Source: Cereibacter sphaeroides (lineage in GTDB: Bacteria; Pseudomonadota; Alphaproteobacteria; Rhodobacterales; Rhodobacteraceae). Taken from it: a stretch of DNA of 64,000 nucleotides. A program made the position numbers and the translations under genes. Where the stretch lies: positions 1 through 64,000 of the forward strand of contig QFQS01000001.1 of assembly GCA_003243455.1 (NCBI GenBank), written 5' to 3'. How positions within the stretch are numbered: the stretch's first letter is position 1; each line of letters begins with the position of its first letter. The notes under the pieces are model-generated. The model was given only the letters and a program-made list of their open reading frames with translations, ran no database searches and was not told where the DNA came from. Of the stretch, positions 45,522-51,686 are shown piece after piece.

Positions 45522-46312
45522 TCCGGCACCTCTTCCATGTCGCGAGAGTTGCTTTCCTCAGCCGCAAGCCGCGCCGCCTCGTTGGCCGCTTCGATCTCGG
45601 CATCCGTGGGCATGATCTCGCCCTCGATAGGCGCCGGGTCAGGCTCCGGGGCCTTGCGCGCCGCCTGTGCCATCTGGGAGAACCCGCCAGGTTCGCGCGG
45701 CGTCACGTCGCGGATCGGCGGCGCAGACAGTTCGTCCACGTCATAGACGCCCAGAAGCATCTCTGGCTTGTAGCGCCGCGCCCAGTTCCGGCCCGTGTAG
45801 TATGCAAGCTGCTGGTCGGGGTCGGCCTTCCAGAGTGGAGAGTTCTTCGGGGTGATCTTGCTGAGCGGCGGGCTGCGAACCTCGAGCGGCAGCGCCTCCA
45901 TCGCCAGTTGACCGCTGCAGATGCAGACCCGGCTATCTCCTTCGCCCTCGTAGGAATAGCGCAGGCCGCCCAACACAGCGCCGCTGGCGTTGACCATCGC
46001 GACAATGGCCTGCGCCTCAAAGGCAATCGGCGCGTCGTCGCTCTTGCTGGCCTTGTAGGTCTTCCAAGACACCTGCAGCGGGTTCAGGCCATAGGGCGCG
46101 CAGATAGCAATCAGCGCCATGCAGGCACCCGGATTGGCCCGGTATATATCTTTCACCATGAAGCCCGCGGTGGACATCATGTTCGCCATGTCCATCAGTT
46201 CCCGACCGCTCTTGGGCTGGAAAAGTTGGCCGTTCTGGCTGAACGTAAGCTGTTCGAGTTCCAAGCGGCGCTGGTCGCGAGAGACGACATCGGTGCGAGG
46301 CTGGTCATTCAT
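45518..46312 (-). CDS. recT: RecT family single-strand annealing protein
   Basis: The 264-aa protein fits the RecT recombinases, which bind single-stranded DNA and promote annealing in phage recombination. Typical parts are LMDMANMMSTAGFM, ACMALIAICAPYGLNPLQV, the substrate region PIAFEAQAIVAMVNASG, and AYYTGRNWARRYKPEMLLGVY. The end is acidic and probably disordered. ATG 46312 is chosen because it overlaps the upstream nuclease stop; the frame is open to 46363. It is paired with a RecE-like nuclease. Confidence 0.88.
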   Translation of the reverse strand: MNDQPRTDVVSRDQRRLELEQLTFSQNGQLFQPKSGRELMDMANMMSTAGFMVKDIYRANPGACMALIAICAPYGLNPLQVSWKTYKASKSDDAPIAFEAQAIVAMVNASGAVLGGLRYSYEGEGDSRVCICSGQLAMEALPLEVRSPPLSKITPKNSPLWKADPDQQLAYYTGRNWARRYKPEMLLGVYDVDELSAPPIRDVTPREPGGFSQMAQAARKAPEPDPAPIEGEIMPTDAEIEAANEAARLAAEESNSRDMEEVPE

Positions 46313-47271
46313 GGCGCTTGGTTCTCCAGGTTCATCTCGTTCAGCAGCATTTCCCGCTGCCACTCAGGGCGGTGATAGGCGCCGACGACCTCACCGGGGC
46401 CCGGCCAGTGACCTGACTTCAGGCACTCGGCAAAGCGATCGATGGCGCGGCGGTTGCGGAACTGCGCGATGCGAAGGTCTTCCTCCGCGATCTCGCGCAG
46501 GATCACGTGATGCGGGGGCGAGGACCATTGAGCGACGATGCCGGCAACGCGCGGCCATTCCATCGTCAGGGCCTCGAACACGCTGGCCGCAAAAGAAATT
46601 TGCATGTCATAGCCGTAGCGCGTGATGGCATTGTCCACCGTCCGATAGCTGAACGGCTCGCCCTTGGTGCCCATGCGCTTGTAGTCGGTGACGGACCCGT
46701 CGAAGGACACGGTATCGGGCCGGGACAGCAGCCACAGGCCGGTGCGCTCGTCCTGCACGGCCATGGTGATCTCTGGCTCGCCGCCCATCACCGCAGCTGC
46801 AGCCGGGTCCGACGCCAGCACAGCGCCCATGGTGCAGATTTCGTCCAGTTCGGCGTTGGTCAGATAGGCGTCGGGATAGGCATTCACCGCGCGCCAGTAT
46901 TCGACGCTCTTGATCCCGGCCTCCGTGCCTTCGCCAGCATCGTACTTGGCGATCTGCGCTGCAGTAGGCTGGCGCGGCCGATCCTCGTCGTGCAGTTTGA
47001 ACCCGGTCAGCACCGCGTCCTTGCCGCCCTCGACGAATAAGGCCATCGCCACGCCCATGCGCAGGGCATCGCTCTCGCCACGCTCCCAGCGGTCAGGGTT
47101 CAGGCTGTGGAACGCCCAAACGTCAGCCGGGGTCGCCAATTCCATCTGCCGCAGGACGCCGCTGGTGACGCTTGGCGCATCGCAGGGCTGTGCGTGGTGC
47201 CGAGACAGCGGCATCCGGTAGAAGCCAGGTTCGCTGATGATCTCGTCAGGGGCGAGGGTGCGGATTTCCAT
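46309..47271 (-). CDS. RecE-like PD-(D/E)XK exonuclease
   Basis: The 320-aa protein resembles the PDDEXK-like exonucleases (RecE/YqaJ/Cas4 type, PF12684) that resect double-stranded ends for a RecT partner. The active-site layout is visible: E167 in GEPEITMAV, D186 in SRPDTVSF and D196-Y-K198 in SVTDYKRM, with a conserved downstream helix (YGYDMQISFAASVFEAL). It overlaps recT by four bases, so the exonuclease and annealing protein are translated together. Confidence 0.85.
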   Translation of the reverse strand: MEIRTLAPDEIISEPGFYRMPLSRHHAQPCDAPSVTSGVLRQMELATPADVWAFHSLNPDRWERGESDALRMGVAMALFVEGGKDAVLTGFKLHDEDRPRQPTAAQIAKYDAGEGTEAGIKSVEYWRAVNAYPDAYLTNAELDEICTMGAVLASDPAAAAVMGGEPEITMAVQDERTGLWLLSRPDTVSFDGSVTDYKRMGTKGEPFSYRTVDNAITRYGYDMQISFAASVFEALTMEWPRVAGIVAQWSSPPHHVILREIAEEDLRIAQFRNRRAIDRFAECLKSGHWPGPGEVVGAYHRPEWQREMLLNEMNLENQAP

Positions 47272-47274
47272 GGC

Positions 47275-47622
47275 CTACTCAGACGAGCCGTCGCCGGAGC
47301 CGTAGCCGGAGCCGGAGCCGTCGCCGTAGCCGGAGCCGTCGCCGTAGCCGTCGCCGGAGCCGTCGCCGTAGCCGTCGCCGTCGCCGGAGCCGTAGCCGTA
47401 GCCGTAGCCGTCGCCGGAGCCGTCGCCGGAGCCGTAGCCGTAGCCGTAGCCGTCGCCGGAGCCGTCGCCGGAGCCGTAGCCGTAGCCGTAGCCGGAGCCG
47501 GAGCCGGAGCCGGAGCCGTCGCCGTAGCCGGAGCCGTCGCCGTAGCCGTCGCCGTAGCCGTCGCCGGAGCCGTCGCCGTCCTTCGTTGGGTCATAGGTGG
47601 CGTTGAAAATGAGCGCGGCCAT
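47275..47622 (-). CDS. Gly-X dipeptide repeat protein (Gly/Asp/Ser/Tyr-rich) of unknown function
   Basis: The 115-aa protein has a short normal start (MAALIFNATYDPTKDG) and then about 95 residues in which every second residue is Gly and the others are Asp, Ser or Tyr. A 14-residue unit YGYGYGSGDGSGDG recurs in the middle. The protein is predicted disordered, acidic and aromatic. All Gly codons are the same (GGC), so the repeat may have grown by slippage. It starts sharing one base with the DUF6948 gene's stop and ends 3 bases before the RecE-like gene. No known function; possibly a phase-separating or DNA-mimic-like polymer. Confidence 0.8.
   Translation of the reverse strand: MAALIFNATYDPTKDGDGSGDGYGDGYGDGSGYGDGSGSGSGSGYGYGYGSGDGSGDGYGYGYGSGDGSGDGYGYGYGSGDGDGYGDGSGDGYGDGSGYGDGSGSGYGSGDGSSE
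47290..47580. repeat. Hexamer-based tandem repeat inside the Gly-X gene
   Basis: The plus strand is a run of GCCGTA, GCCGTC and GCCGGA hexamers in varied order, with a longer 42-bp unit seen about two and a half times around 47394-47490. On the coding (minus) strand these are TACGGC, GACGGC and TCCGGC, that is Tyr-Gly, Asp-Gly and Ser-Gly. Confidence 0.9.
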
Positions 47623-47972
47623 CAGACCGCCTCGATGCTTGCGGCTGCCTCACTGGTCACGTCGATCAGCGCGCAGGCGTTGAATATGGTGACAGTCGCG
47701 GACGCCTTGGAGAACTTGCACTCCGACTTCTTGACGCCATAGGTCGCCACGTCGATCAGGCTGATGCCCTGCGCGGCAAACCATTTCCACATCTGGACGC
47801 CGTTCTTGAGCGTGATGGTTGACCCATCACTTCCGGCGAAGTCGCCATAGATCACGCCAGCGTCACGAGACCGGACGATAACCTTTCGGCCATCAAAAAC
47901 AGGAATTTGTGTGTCGGGCGACTGAATGGTTTCCAGCAGCGCGACGGCCGTCTTGAGTGTTTTGAGGTCCAT
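47622..47972 (-). CDS. DUF6948 family phage protein
   Basis: The 116-aa protein matches DUF6948: an N-terminal helix, then KVIVRSRDAGVIYGDFAG, TLKNGVQMWKWFAAQGISLIDVATYG and ECKFSKA, strand-rich with conserved Trp and Gly. Proteins of this type occur in many phages, and their job is unknown. The start ATG 47972 has AAGGAG upstream. A strong hairpin (47997-48036) lies in its leader. Confidence 0.75.
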   Translation of the reverse strand: MDLKTLKTAVALLETIQSPDTQIPVFDGRKVIVRSRDAGVIYGDFAGSDGSTITLKNGVQMWKWFAAQGISLIDVATYGVKKSECKFSKASATVTIFNACALIDVTSEAAASIEAV

Positions 47973-47996
47973 ATCGTTCTCCTTGGGTTGAAGTTT

Positions 47997-48036
47997 GCCC
48001 CTGCCGCTGGCATGGGGGCATTTATGCGGCAGGGGC
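47997..48036 (-). promoter_or_regulatory. Hairpin in the leader of the DUF6948 gene
   Basis: GCCCCTGCCGC (47997-48007) and GCGGCAGGGGC (48026-48036) are a perfect 11-bp inverted repeat with an 18-nt loop, located between the small upstream gene and the DUF6948 start. It has no T tract on the minus strand, so it is not a standard terminator. It may set mRNA stability or processing in the left operon. Confidence 0.5.
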
Positions 48037-48062
48037 CTATCCCGCTCGTATTGGCTGGCGGG

Positions 48063-48215
48063 CTATTTCTTGAGTTCGCTCTCGCGCTGACGCCAAGCCA
48101 TGCGCTCTGCATCGGTCACGTCAGCCTCATGACGGCGCTTCCAGATGTGCGCGTGGATCTTCGCCAGCGTCGGGATGGCCCTGATCGCCTCGATGCGCTC
48201 CGCCTCGGTCATCAT
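48063..48215 (-). CDS. Small helical phage protein (50 aa)
   Basis: This short gene encodes MMTEAERIEAIRAIP... ending in QRESELKK, a charged helical protein with several Arg, Glu and Ala residues. The start at 48215 overlaps the upstream stop as ATGA, which strongly supports it; an ATG follows at 48212. No family is recognised. It belongs to the early left operon. Confidence 0.65.
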   Translation of the reverse strand: MMTEAERIEAIRAIPTLAKIHAHIWKRRHEADVTDAERMAWRQRESELKK

Positions 48216-48505
48216 TCACCCCCGAGAAAAGCCCCCTCGACCGAAGCCGAGGGGTAGTTGCGGGAGGCAGGCGGCGACATAACCCCGTCGCGAGGGAACT
48301 CGATGCAGGCCTCACCGCACAGGCGGGCCGCGTTGGCGCTGGTAATCGCCCGGTCCAGCCATGCCGCGAAGACAATGGCTGCCAGAGCCGCGCCGAAGAT
48401 CATGAAGATGTCCGTCAGAAGCAGCCGATGCTCGCGCCGGTATTTCGCAATCAGCGGGTCAATCCGCTCGATCTGGCGAAGCTCGTCGTAGATTGGATCA
48501 GCCAT
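48212..48505 (-). CDS. Small membrane-anchored phage protein
   Basis: The 97-aa protein has a basic N-terminal half (DELRQIERIDPLIAKYRREH) followed by one transmembrane helix (about residues 36-56, LLTDIFMIFGAALAAIVFAAW) and a short polar end with two Cys. It starts behind AAGGGGG. It is the first gene of the left operon and lies just downstream of the putative operator-bearing promoter. A membrane role in superinfection exclusion or regulation is possible but not shown. Confidence 0.72.
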   Translation of the reverse strand: MADPIYDELRQIERIDPLIAKYRREHRLLLTDIFMIFGAALAAIVFAAWLDRAITSANAARLCGEACIEFPRDGVMSPPASRNYPSASVEGAFLGGE

Positions 48506-48570
48506 TGCCGCCCCCTTGTTGCACCGCAGCACCGTGGTAATGGGCTTGCGTTCGTGTGCAGGATGAGGGA

Positions 48571-48622
48571 ACGGTAGATGTGATCTTTCACATCGTCAAT
48601 AGGTATCGTGAGAAATTTCACA
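48571..48622 (-). promoter_or_regulatory. Early-left promoter with repressor operators
   Basis: On the minus strand a -35-like TTGACG (48594-48599) is followed 17 bases later by a weak -10-like TACCGT (48571-48576). A perfect TGTGA-TCTT-TCACA palindrome (48579-48592) lies exactly between them, so a bound repressor would block the promoter. A related but wider repeat, GTGA-N6-TCAC, is at 48608-48621. Bases 48506-48706 otherwise contain no supported gene. Confidence 0.6.
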
Positions 48623-48706
48623 TTTTGTGAGTGGCACGGGAGCGCGCTAGCGTAGCGGGCATGGAAAAATCATCAGAACTCAGTGATTACCAAGTGGTGA
48701 TCGGCA

Positions 48707-49036
48707 TTATGGCTTTTCGGGCTGCGGAGGCGCAAGGGTGCGCAGGGCAGATAGAATGCGTTCTTGAGCATCTTCATCGTATTGCGAAAGATAATCTGCC
48801 AATTCTTTCCGCAGCTTCACTCGCGGCCCAAGCCCCATCATCTCCCCAGGGTCTTCCCCAAGCGCTCGGGCGAGGGCGAAGACCGTCGACAGCTTCGGGC
48901 TGACGGATCGCGCGTCCACAATATCTTTCACAGCGCGCAGATTGAGGCCCGCCGCGCGGCACAGTGGGGCCATTTTGAGCCCCTTGTCGGCCATTATCCT
49001 CTGGAGATTAGCCTTGAATATTTGACTTTCGTCCAT
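48707..49036 (-). CDS. HTH-type phage repressor (Cro/CI family)
   Basis: The 109-aa protein has an XRE-type helix-turn-helix (about residues 5-60: NLQRIMADKGLKMAPLCRAAGLNLRAVKDIVDA ... in parts, with VSPKLSTVFALARALG after it) and a helical end (ELADYLSQYDEDAQERILSAL). It has no peptidase domain, so it is a short repressor. ATG 49036 starts MDESQIFKANLQ; the frame is open upstream. It diverges from a Cro-like gene, forming the lysogeny switch. Confidence 0.85.
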   Translation of the reverse strand: MDESQIFKANLQRIMADKGLKMAPLCRAAGLNLRAVKDIVDARSVSPKLSTVFALARALGEDPGEMMGLGPRVKLRKELADYLSQYDEDAQERILSALRTLAPPQPEKP

Positions 49037-49073
49037 GCTCAAACGCTTACCCGGACGGGTCGCAGGAAGCGAA

Positions 49074-49109
49074 TGTGAAGTTTCTCGTTGTTTCGTGTGA
49101 TAAATCACA
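49074..49109. promoter_or_regulatory. Operators between the divergent repressor and Cro-like genes
   Basis: The 88-nt gap between the two start codons holds a perfect TGTGATAAATCACA palindrome (49096-49109) and a weaker copy, TGTGA-AGTT-TCTCG (49074-49087). Centre spacing is 22 bp, about two helical turns, which suits cooperative binding. Confidence 0.7.
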
Positions 49110-49124
49110 TTACCTTCGCTCAGC

Positions 49125-49316
49125 ATGAGCAATCACATCCTTTTGGCCGAGATCGAGGAAGCAGCCTCGCGGCTCGGTCTCTCGCCCAGCACGGTCGGCG
49201 AACGCGCCGGGCAGGGCGGTAAATTCTATGAGCGGCTTAAGGCCGGAAAAAGAGTGTGGCCGGAGACGGCCGATAAAGTCAGGTCGTGGATCAACAGCAG
49301 GCTGGAGGAAACTTAA
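49125..49316 (+). CDS. Cro-like phage DNA-binding protein
   Basis: The 63-aa protein starts MSNHILLAEIEEAASRLGLSP and carries a short helix-turn-helix (SPSTVGERAGQGGKFYERLKAGK), the size and layout of Cro-type regulators. It is transcribed divergently from the repressor across an operator region and probably starts lytic development. A further operator copy (49339-49352) lies just past its stop. Confidence 0.75.
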   Translation: MSNHILLAEIEEAASRLGLSPSTVGERAGQGGKFYERLKAGKRVWPETADKVRSWINSRLEET

Positions 49317-49338
49317 TGTTTCCAATGGCTAGACCTAG

Positions 49339-49352
49339 TGTGATGCTTCACA
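49339..49352. promoter_or_regulatory. Distant copy of the phage operator
   Basis: TGTGA-TGCT-TCACA is a perfect copy of the N4-spaced palindrome found at the early-left promoter and between repressor and Cro. It lies 22 nt past the Cro-like gene's stop. Confidence 0.6.
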
Positions 49353-49426
49353 TGCTGCGGCGCAACATGGCTAAAAGTTCAGGTTGCGCAGTATCTTGTG
49401 GACAGATTGTTTCCAAAGCAGCGCCA

Positions 49427-49648
49427 CTAGTTCGTGACGCAGGTCATCGCGCCGCCGGAACTCGGGAAGCATTTGGTCACGGTCCCGCCCGTCTGCCTCG
49501 CCATTCCCTCGTAGTAGGCTTGCTGGCACGCGCGGGTATAGGCCTGCCCATACTCGGACAGCATCACGGGGCATCCCTCCGGCGTCTTCGGTTCGACGCA
49601 CCCGGCAAGCCACAGCGCGCACAGGGTCAGACCAAGCCGCTTCAGCAT
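49427..49648 (-). CDS. Small phage-encoded lipoprotein
   Basis: The 73-aa protein has a lipoprotein signal (MLKRLGLTLCALWLAGC, lipobox LAGC) and a short mature part with four more Cys residues (PEGCPVML, TRACQQAYY, VTKCFPS and AMTCVTN) that could form two disulfides. It starts behind GGAGG. It runs against the surrounding plus-strand genes, as a lysogenic-conversion or exclusion gene often does. Its function is unknown. Confidence 0.78.
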   Translation of the reverse strand: MLKRLGLTLCALWLAGCVEPKTPEGCPVMLSEYGQAYTRACQQAYYEGMARQTGGTVTKCFPSSGGAMTCVTN

Positions 49649-49713
49649 CACGTTCCTCCCAAAACCGTCTGCGGGGCGATCATTACACGCCGCCCCGCTT
49701 CTGTCACCGCCTT

Positions 49714-49776
49714 CCAGAGAGGGCTTCCCAACCCGGCTCGCTGACGGGACACGACCGCGTGCGGCTCCCTCTCTGG
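49714..49776. repeat. 10-bp inverted repeat upstream of the right operon
   Basis: CCAGAGAGGG (49714-49723) and CCCTCTCTGG (49767-49776) are perfect inverted copies 43 bp apart, in the 205-nt gap before the right-arm operon. In RNA they would form a long hairpin. Confidence 0.45.
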
Positions 49777-49853
49777 GGTTCATTTAGGGCGAACGCGGTC
49801 ATCAGGCGCATCCGGCAGCGAGATGCCGATCACTCTGGAAAAAGGAGAGGGCC

Positions 49854-50390
49854 ATGGAACTGGCCGTTCATCACGACAAGATCCTGAACACCTTCAATCG
49901 CATCATCTCGAACGAGCGGGATCGCGCCTCTGATGCAGGGGATGACCGCGAGACCATCGGAAATCTGATTGAGACCTGCGGCCTGAACAAGAAGGCCGTC
50001 TCGTGGGGCAAGGCGCTGCACAAGATGGAGCCGGACAAGCGCGAAGACGTGCTGCGGTCCTTCGACGCGCTTCGGGTCGAACTGACGAAGAACTGGGACG
50101 GCCAATCGACGCCGGACATGTTCACGAAGGCTGAGGCCGATACCGGGCCAGTCACGCCTGCGGAGTACACCAAGCCCAGCTATTCGCAGGACGACGAGAT
50201 GGATTACCAGGAGCAGCGCGCGGCGGATCGCGAGGATGCGCAGCTTTATGGCGGCGCTGACGACGAGGAGGGGGATCGCGGCGACGATTGGTGTGATCCA
50301 GCCGACGATGGCGAGCCCAACGAACTCGACGAGGAAATCGAGGGTGAAGCCGATGCCTTCGACGCCCATCTGGCGGAGGCGGCGGAGTGA
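49854..50390 (+). CDS. Acidic phage protein of unknown function, first gene of the right operon
   Basis: The 178-aa protein has a helical N-terminal half (HHDKILNTFNRIISNERDR ... TCGLNKKAVSWGKALHKM) and an extremely acidic C-terminal half rich in Asp and Glu. No family is recognised; the N-terminal half recalls small coiled DNA-binding proteins. The start follows AGGAGAG. It overlaps the RuvC-like gene by four bases. The acidic tail could mimic DNA. Confidence 0.8.
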   Translation: MELAVHHDKILNTFNRIISNERDRASDAGDDRETIGNLIETCGLNKKAVSWGKALHKMEPDKREDVLRSFDALRVELTKNWDGQSTPDMFTKAEADTGPVTPAEYTKPSYSQDDEMDYQEQRAADREDAQLYGGADDEEGDRGDDWCDPADDGEPNELDEEIEGEADAFDAHLAEAAE

Positions 50391-50884
50391 AGGTTTTGTC
50401 CTTCGACACAGCTACCGTGACCGGCTGCGCCTTTGGCGTGGCCGGTGACAAACCGCGCTCGTGGTCGGTTGATCTCGGCAAGGCGGATTGGTCTATCCGC
50501 TTTTCCCAGACCCTCCGCATGACGGCGACATACATCAAGGACTATGGGCCTGATCTAATCGCGGTCGAGGAATTTGTAGGCGGTCCCAAGGCCAACACCA
50601 ACCTCGCTGGCTTGGTGGCCTGCGTGAAGGGCGAGGCAAATCGGCGCGGCGTCAGGGTGGTTTCCTACTGGCCCGCGACGATCAGGGCGCACTTCCTGGG
50701 CCGCGGCTCGAAATCGAAAATCCCAATCAAGGCGCAGGTGTTCGCACGCTGCAAGATGCTGGGCTGGGAGCCGGGTGACACCGACGCCTCCGACGCCCTC
50801 GCGCTCTGGGATTACGCCTGCTCAATGGAAAGCCGCGCGCACCAGATGACCTCTGTCGGCGGCCTGTTCGGAGGTCAGAAATGA
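50387..50884 (+). CDS. RuvC-like Holliday junction resolvase
   Basis: The 165-aa protein has the RuvC/RNase H-like fold: D7 in SFDTATVTG, E61/E62 in IAVEEFVGG, and D133/D136 in DTDASDALALWDYA, matching the acidic catalytic cluster. Phages use such enzymes to resolve branched DNA before packaging. It starts with GTG/ATG overlapping the acidic protein's stop, and is followed by a GcrA-like gene. Confidence 0.88.
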   Translation: MKVLSFDTATVTGCAFGVAGDKPRSWSVDLGKADWSIRFSQTLRMTATYIKDYGPDLIAVEEFVGGPKANTNLAGLVACVKGEANRRGVRVVSYWPATIRAHFLGRGSKSKIPIKAQVFARCKMLGWEPGDTDASDALALWDYACSMESRAHQMTSVGGLFGGQK

Positions 50885-51132
50885 CGCAGACCGAATGGAC
50901 CGACCGCGAACTGCTGACAGCGCTCCAGATGACCGGAGAGGGCATGAGCGCCCGTCAGGTGGCCAAGGCGCTAGGACGATCCCGCAATGCCGTGCTGGGC
51001 GTCCTGATGCGCCTGCGGGACGAATATGCCCGCTTGCCTGACCGCGCCTCCAAGCCGACCAACGTCAACAACGGGATGCCTGCGCAGTGGTGGCTCGATG
51101 GGCTGGCTAAGCAGGAGGCCGGTCATGGCTGA
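50881..51132 (+). CDS. GcrA-like HTH protein
   Basis: The 83-aa protein starts TEWTDRELLTALQMTGEGMS and has a helix-turn-helix with SRNAVLGVLMRLRD, closely like the N-terminal half of the alphaproteobacterial cell-cycle regulator GcrA (W-T-D/E ... SRNAV-G). GcrA binds methylated GANTC promoters with sigma-70. The phage copy is short and may act on phage or host promoters; its partner is not known. It overlaps both neighbours. Confidence 0.7.
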   Translation: MTQTEWTDRELLTALQMTGEGMSARQVAKALGRSRNAVLGVLMRLRDEYARLPDRASKPTNVNNGMPAQWWLDGLAKQEAGHG

Positions 51133-51415
51133 TGAGTGGGGCCCATGGATTGAACATGACGGCCTGAGCTTTCCTGTGCCGCCCGGTGAAATTCTCTATG
51201 TGCGTGACAAAATTGGTCGAGAGGGCAGCGGGCAGGTTCAGCCGCCAGACCCTTTCGCGATAGGCGATTGTTTCATCTGGGCTTCGCTGCATCCGCTCCA
51301 TTGGCATTGGGCAATCGTTGCCTATCGTCGCCTGCGGCCCAAGGCGCTGCAGAACCTGATCGACCTCGTGGAAAACCTGCCCGTCCCGCAAGAGATGGAG
51401 CCGGCCCATGGGTGA
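51125..51415 (+). CDS. Small phage protein of unknown function
   Basis: The 96-aa protein starts MADEWGPWIEHDGLSFPVPPGEILYV and has aromatic-rich segments (WASLHPLHWHWAIVAYRRLRP). No family is recognised. It starts inside the end of the GcrA-like gene (8-base overlap) and ends inside the next gene. Function is unknown. Confidence 0.75.
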   Translation: MADEWGPWIEHDGLSFPVPPGEILYVRDKIGREGSGQVQPPDPFAIGDCFIWASLHPLHWHWAIVAYRRLRPKALQNLIDLVENLPVPQEMEPAHG

Positions 51416-51686
51416 CAGCGTTCCATCCGGAGCCGCAGAGATCCTGATGCCAACGGTCTTTGAGGTAGGGCAGGGCGTTCCGCTCGCTCCATTCATCCCC
51501 GCTGGTTGGCTCGCATCGCGCGGGTATTCCGACGCCCAGGGGGTCGCGTTCTTTCTCGGCGACGGCAGCCCGGTTTCGCAGGCCCAACCCGACCCCTCGC
51601 CGGTCGCCCTGCCCGGCACCCTCGGCCTGATGGCGGCCGCCCTGATGGCCTTCGTTGCGATCAAAATCCGGGGGCGGCGGGCATGA
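51408..51686 (+). CDS. Phage protein with C-terminal sorting-signal-like tail
   Basis: The 92-aa protein ends in LPGTLGL, a hydrophobic helix (MAAALMAFVAIKI) and a basic RGRRA cap. This order, Pro-motif, membrane helix, Arg cluster, resembles PEP-CTERM/VPLPA-CTERM-type surface sorting signals that are common in Rhodobacterales, though the protein has no signal peptide at its start. It is a single-pass membrane protein at any rate. It overlaps the next gene by four bases. Confidence 0.72.
   Translation: MGDSVPSGAAEILMPTVFEVGQGVPLAPFIPAGWLASRGYSDAQGVAFFLGDGSPVSQAQPDPSPVALPGTLGLMAAALMAFVAIKIRGRRA

Noticed and set aside
47281..47580. Regular repeats resembling a CRISPR array
   Set aside because: The repeats are short coding hexamers without unique spacers, and no cas genes are near.
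47107..47742. Plus-strand frame full of Ala-Val-Ala-Gly repeats
   Set aside because: It is the antisense reading of the Gly-X gene's hexamer repeat. Its flanks overlap the RecE-like and DUF6948 genes and lack a ribosome site.
48631..48903. Plus-strand frame of 90 codons beside the repressor
   Set aside because: It overlaps the repressor gene antisense, and its first part lies over the operator/promoter region.
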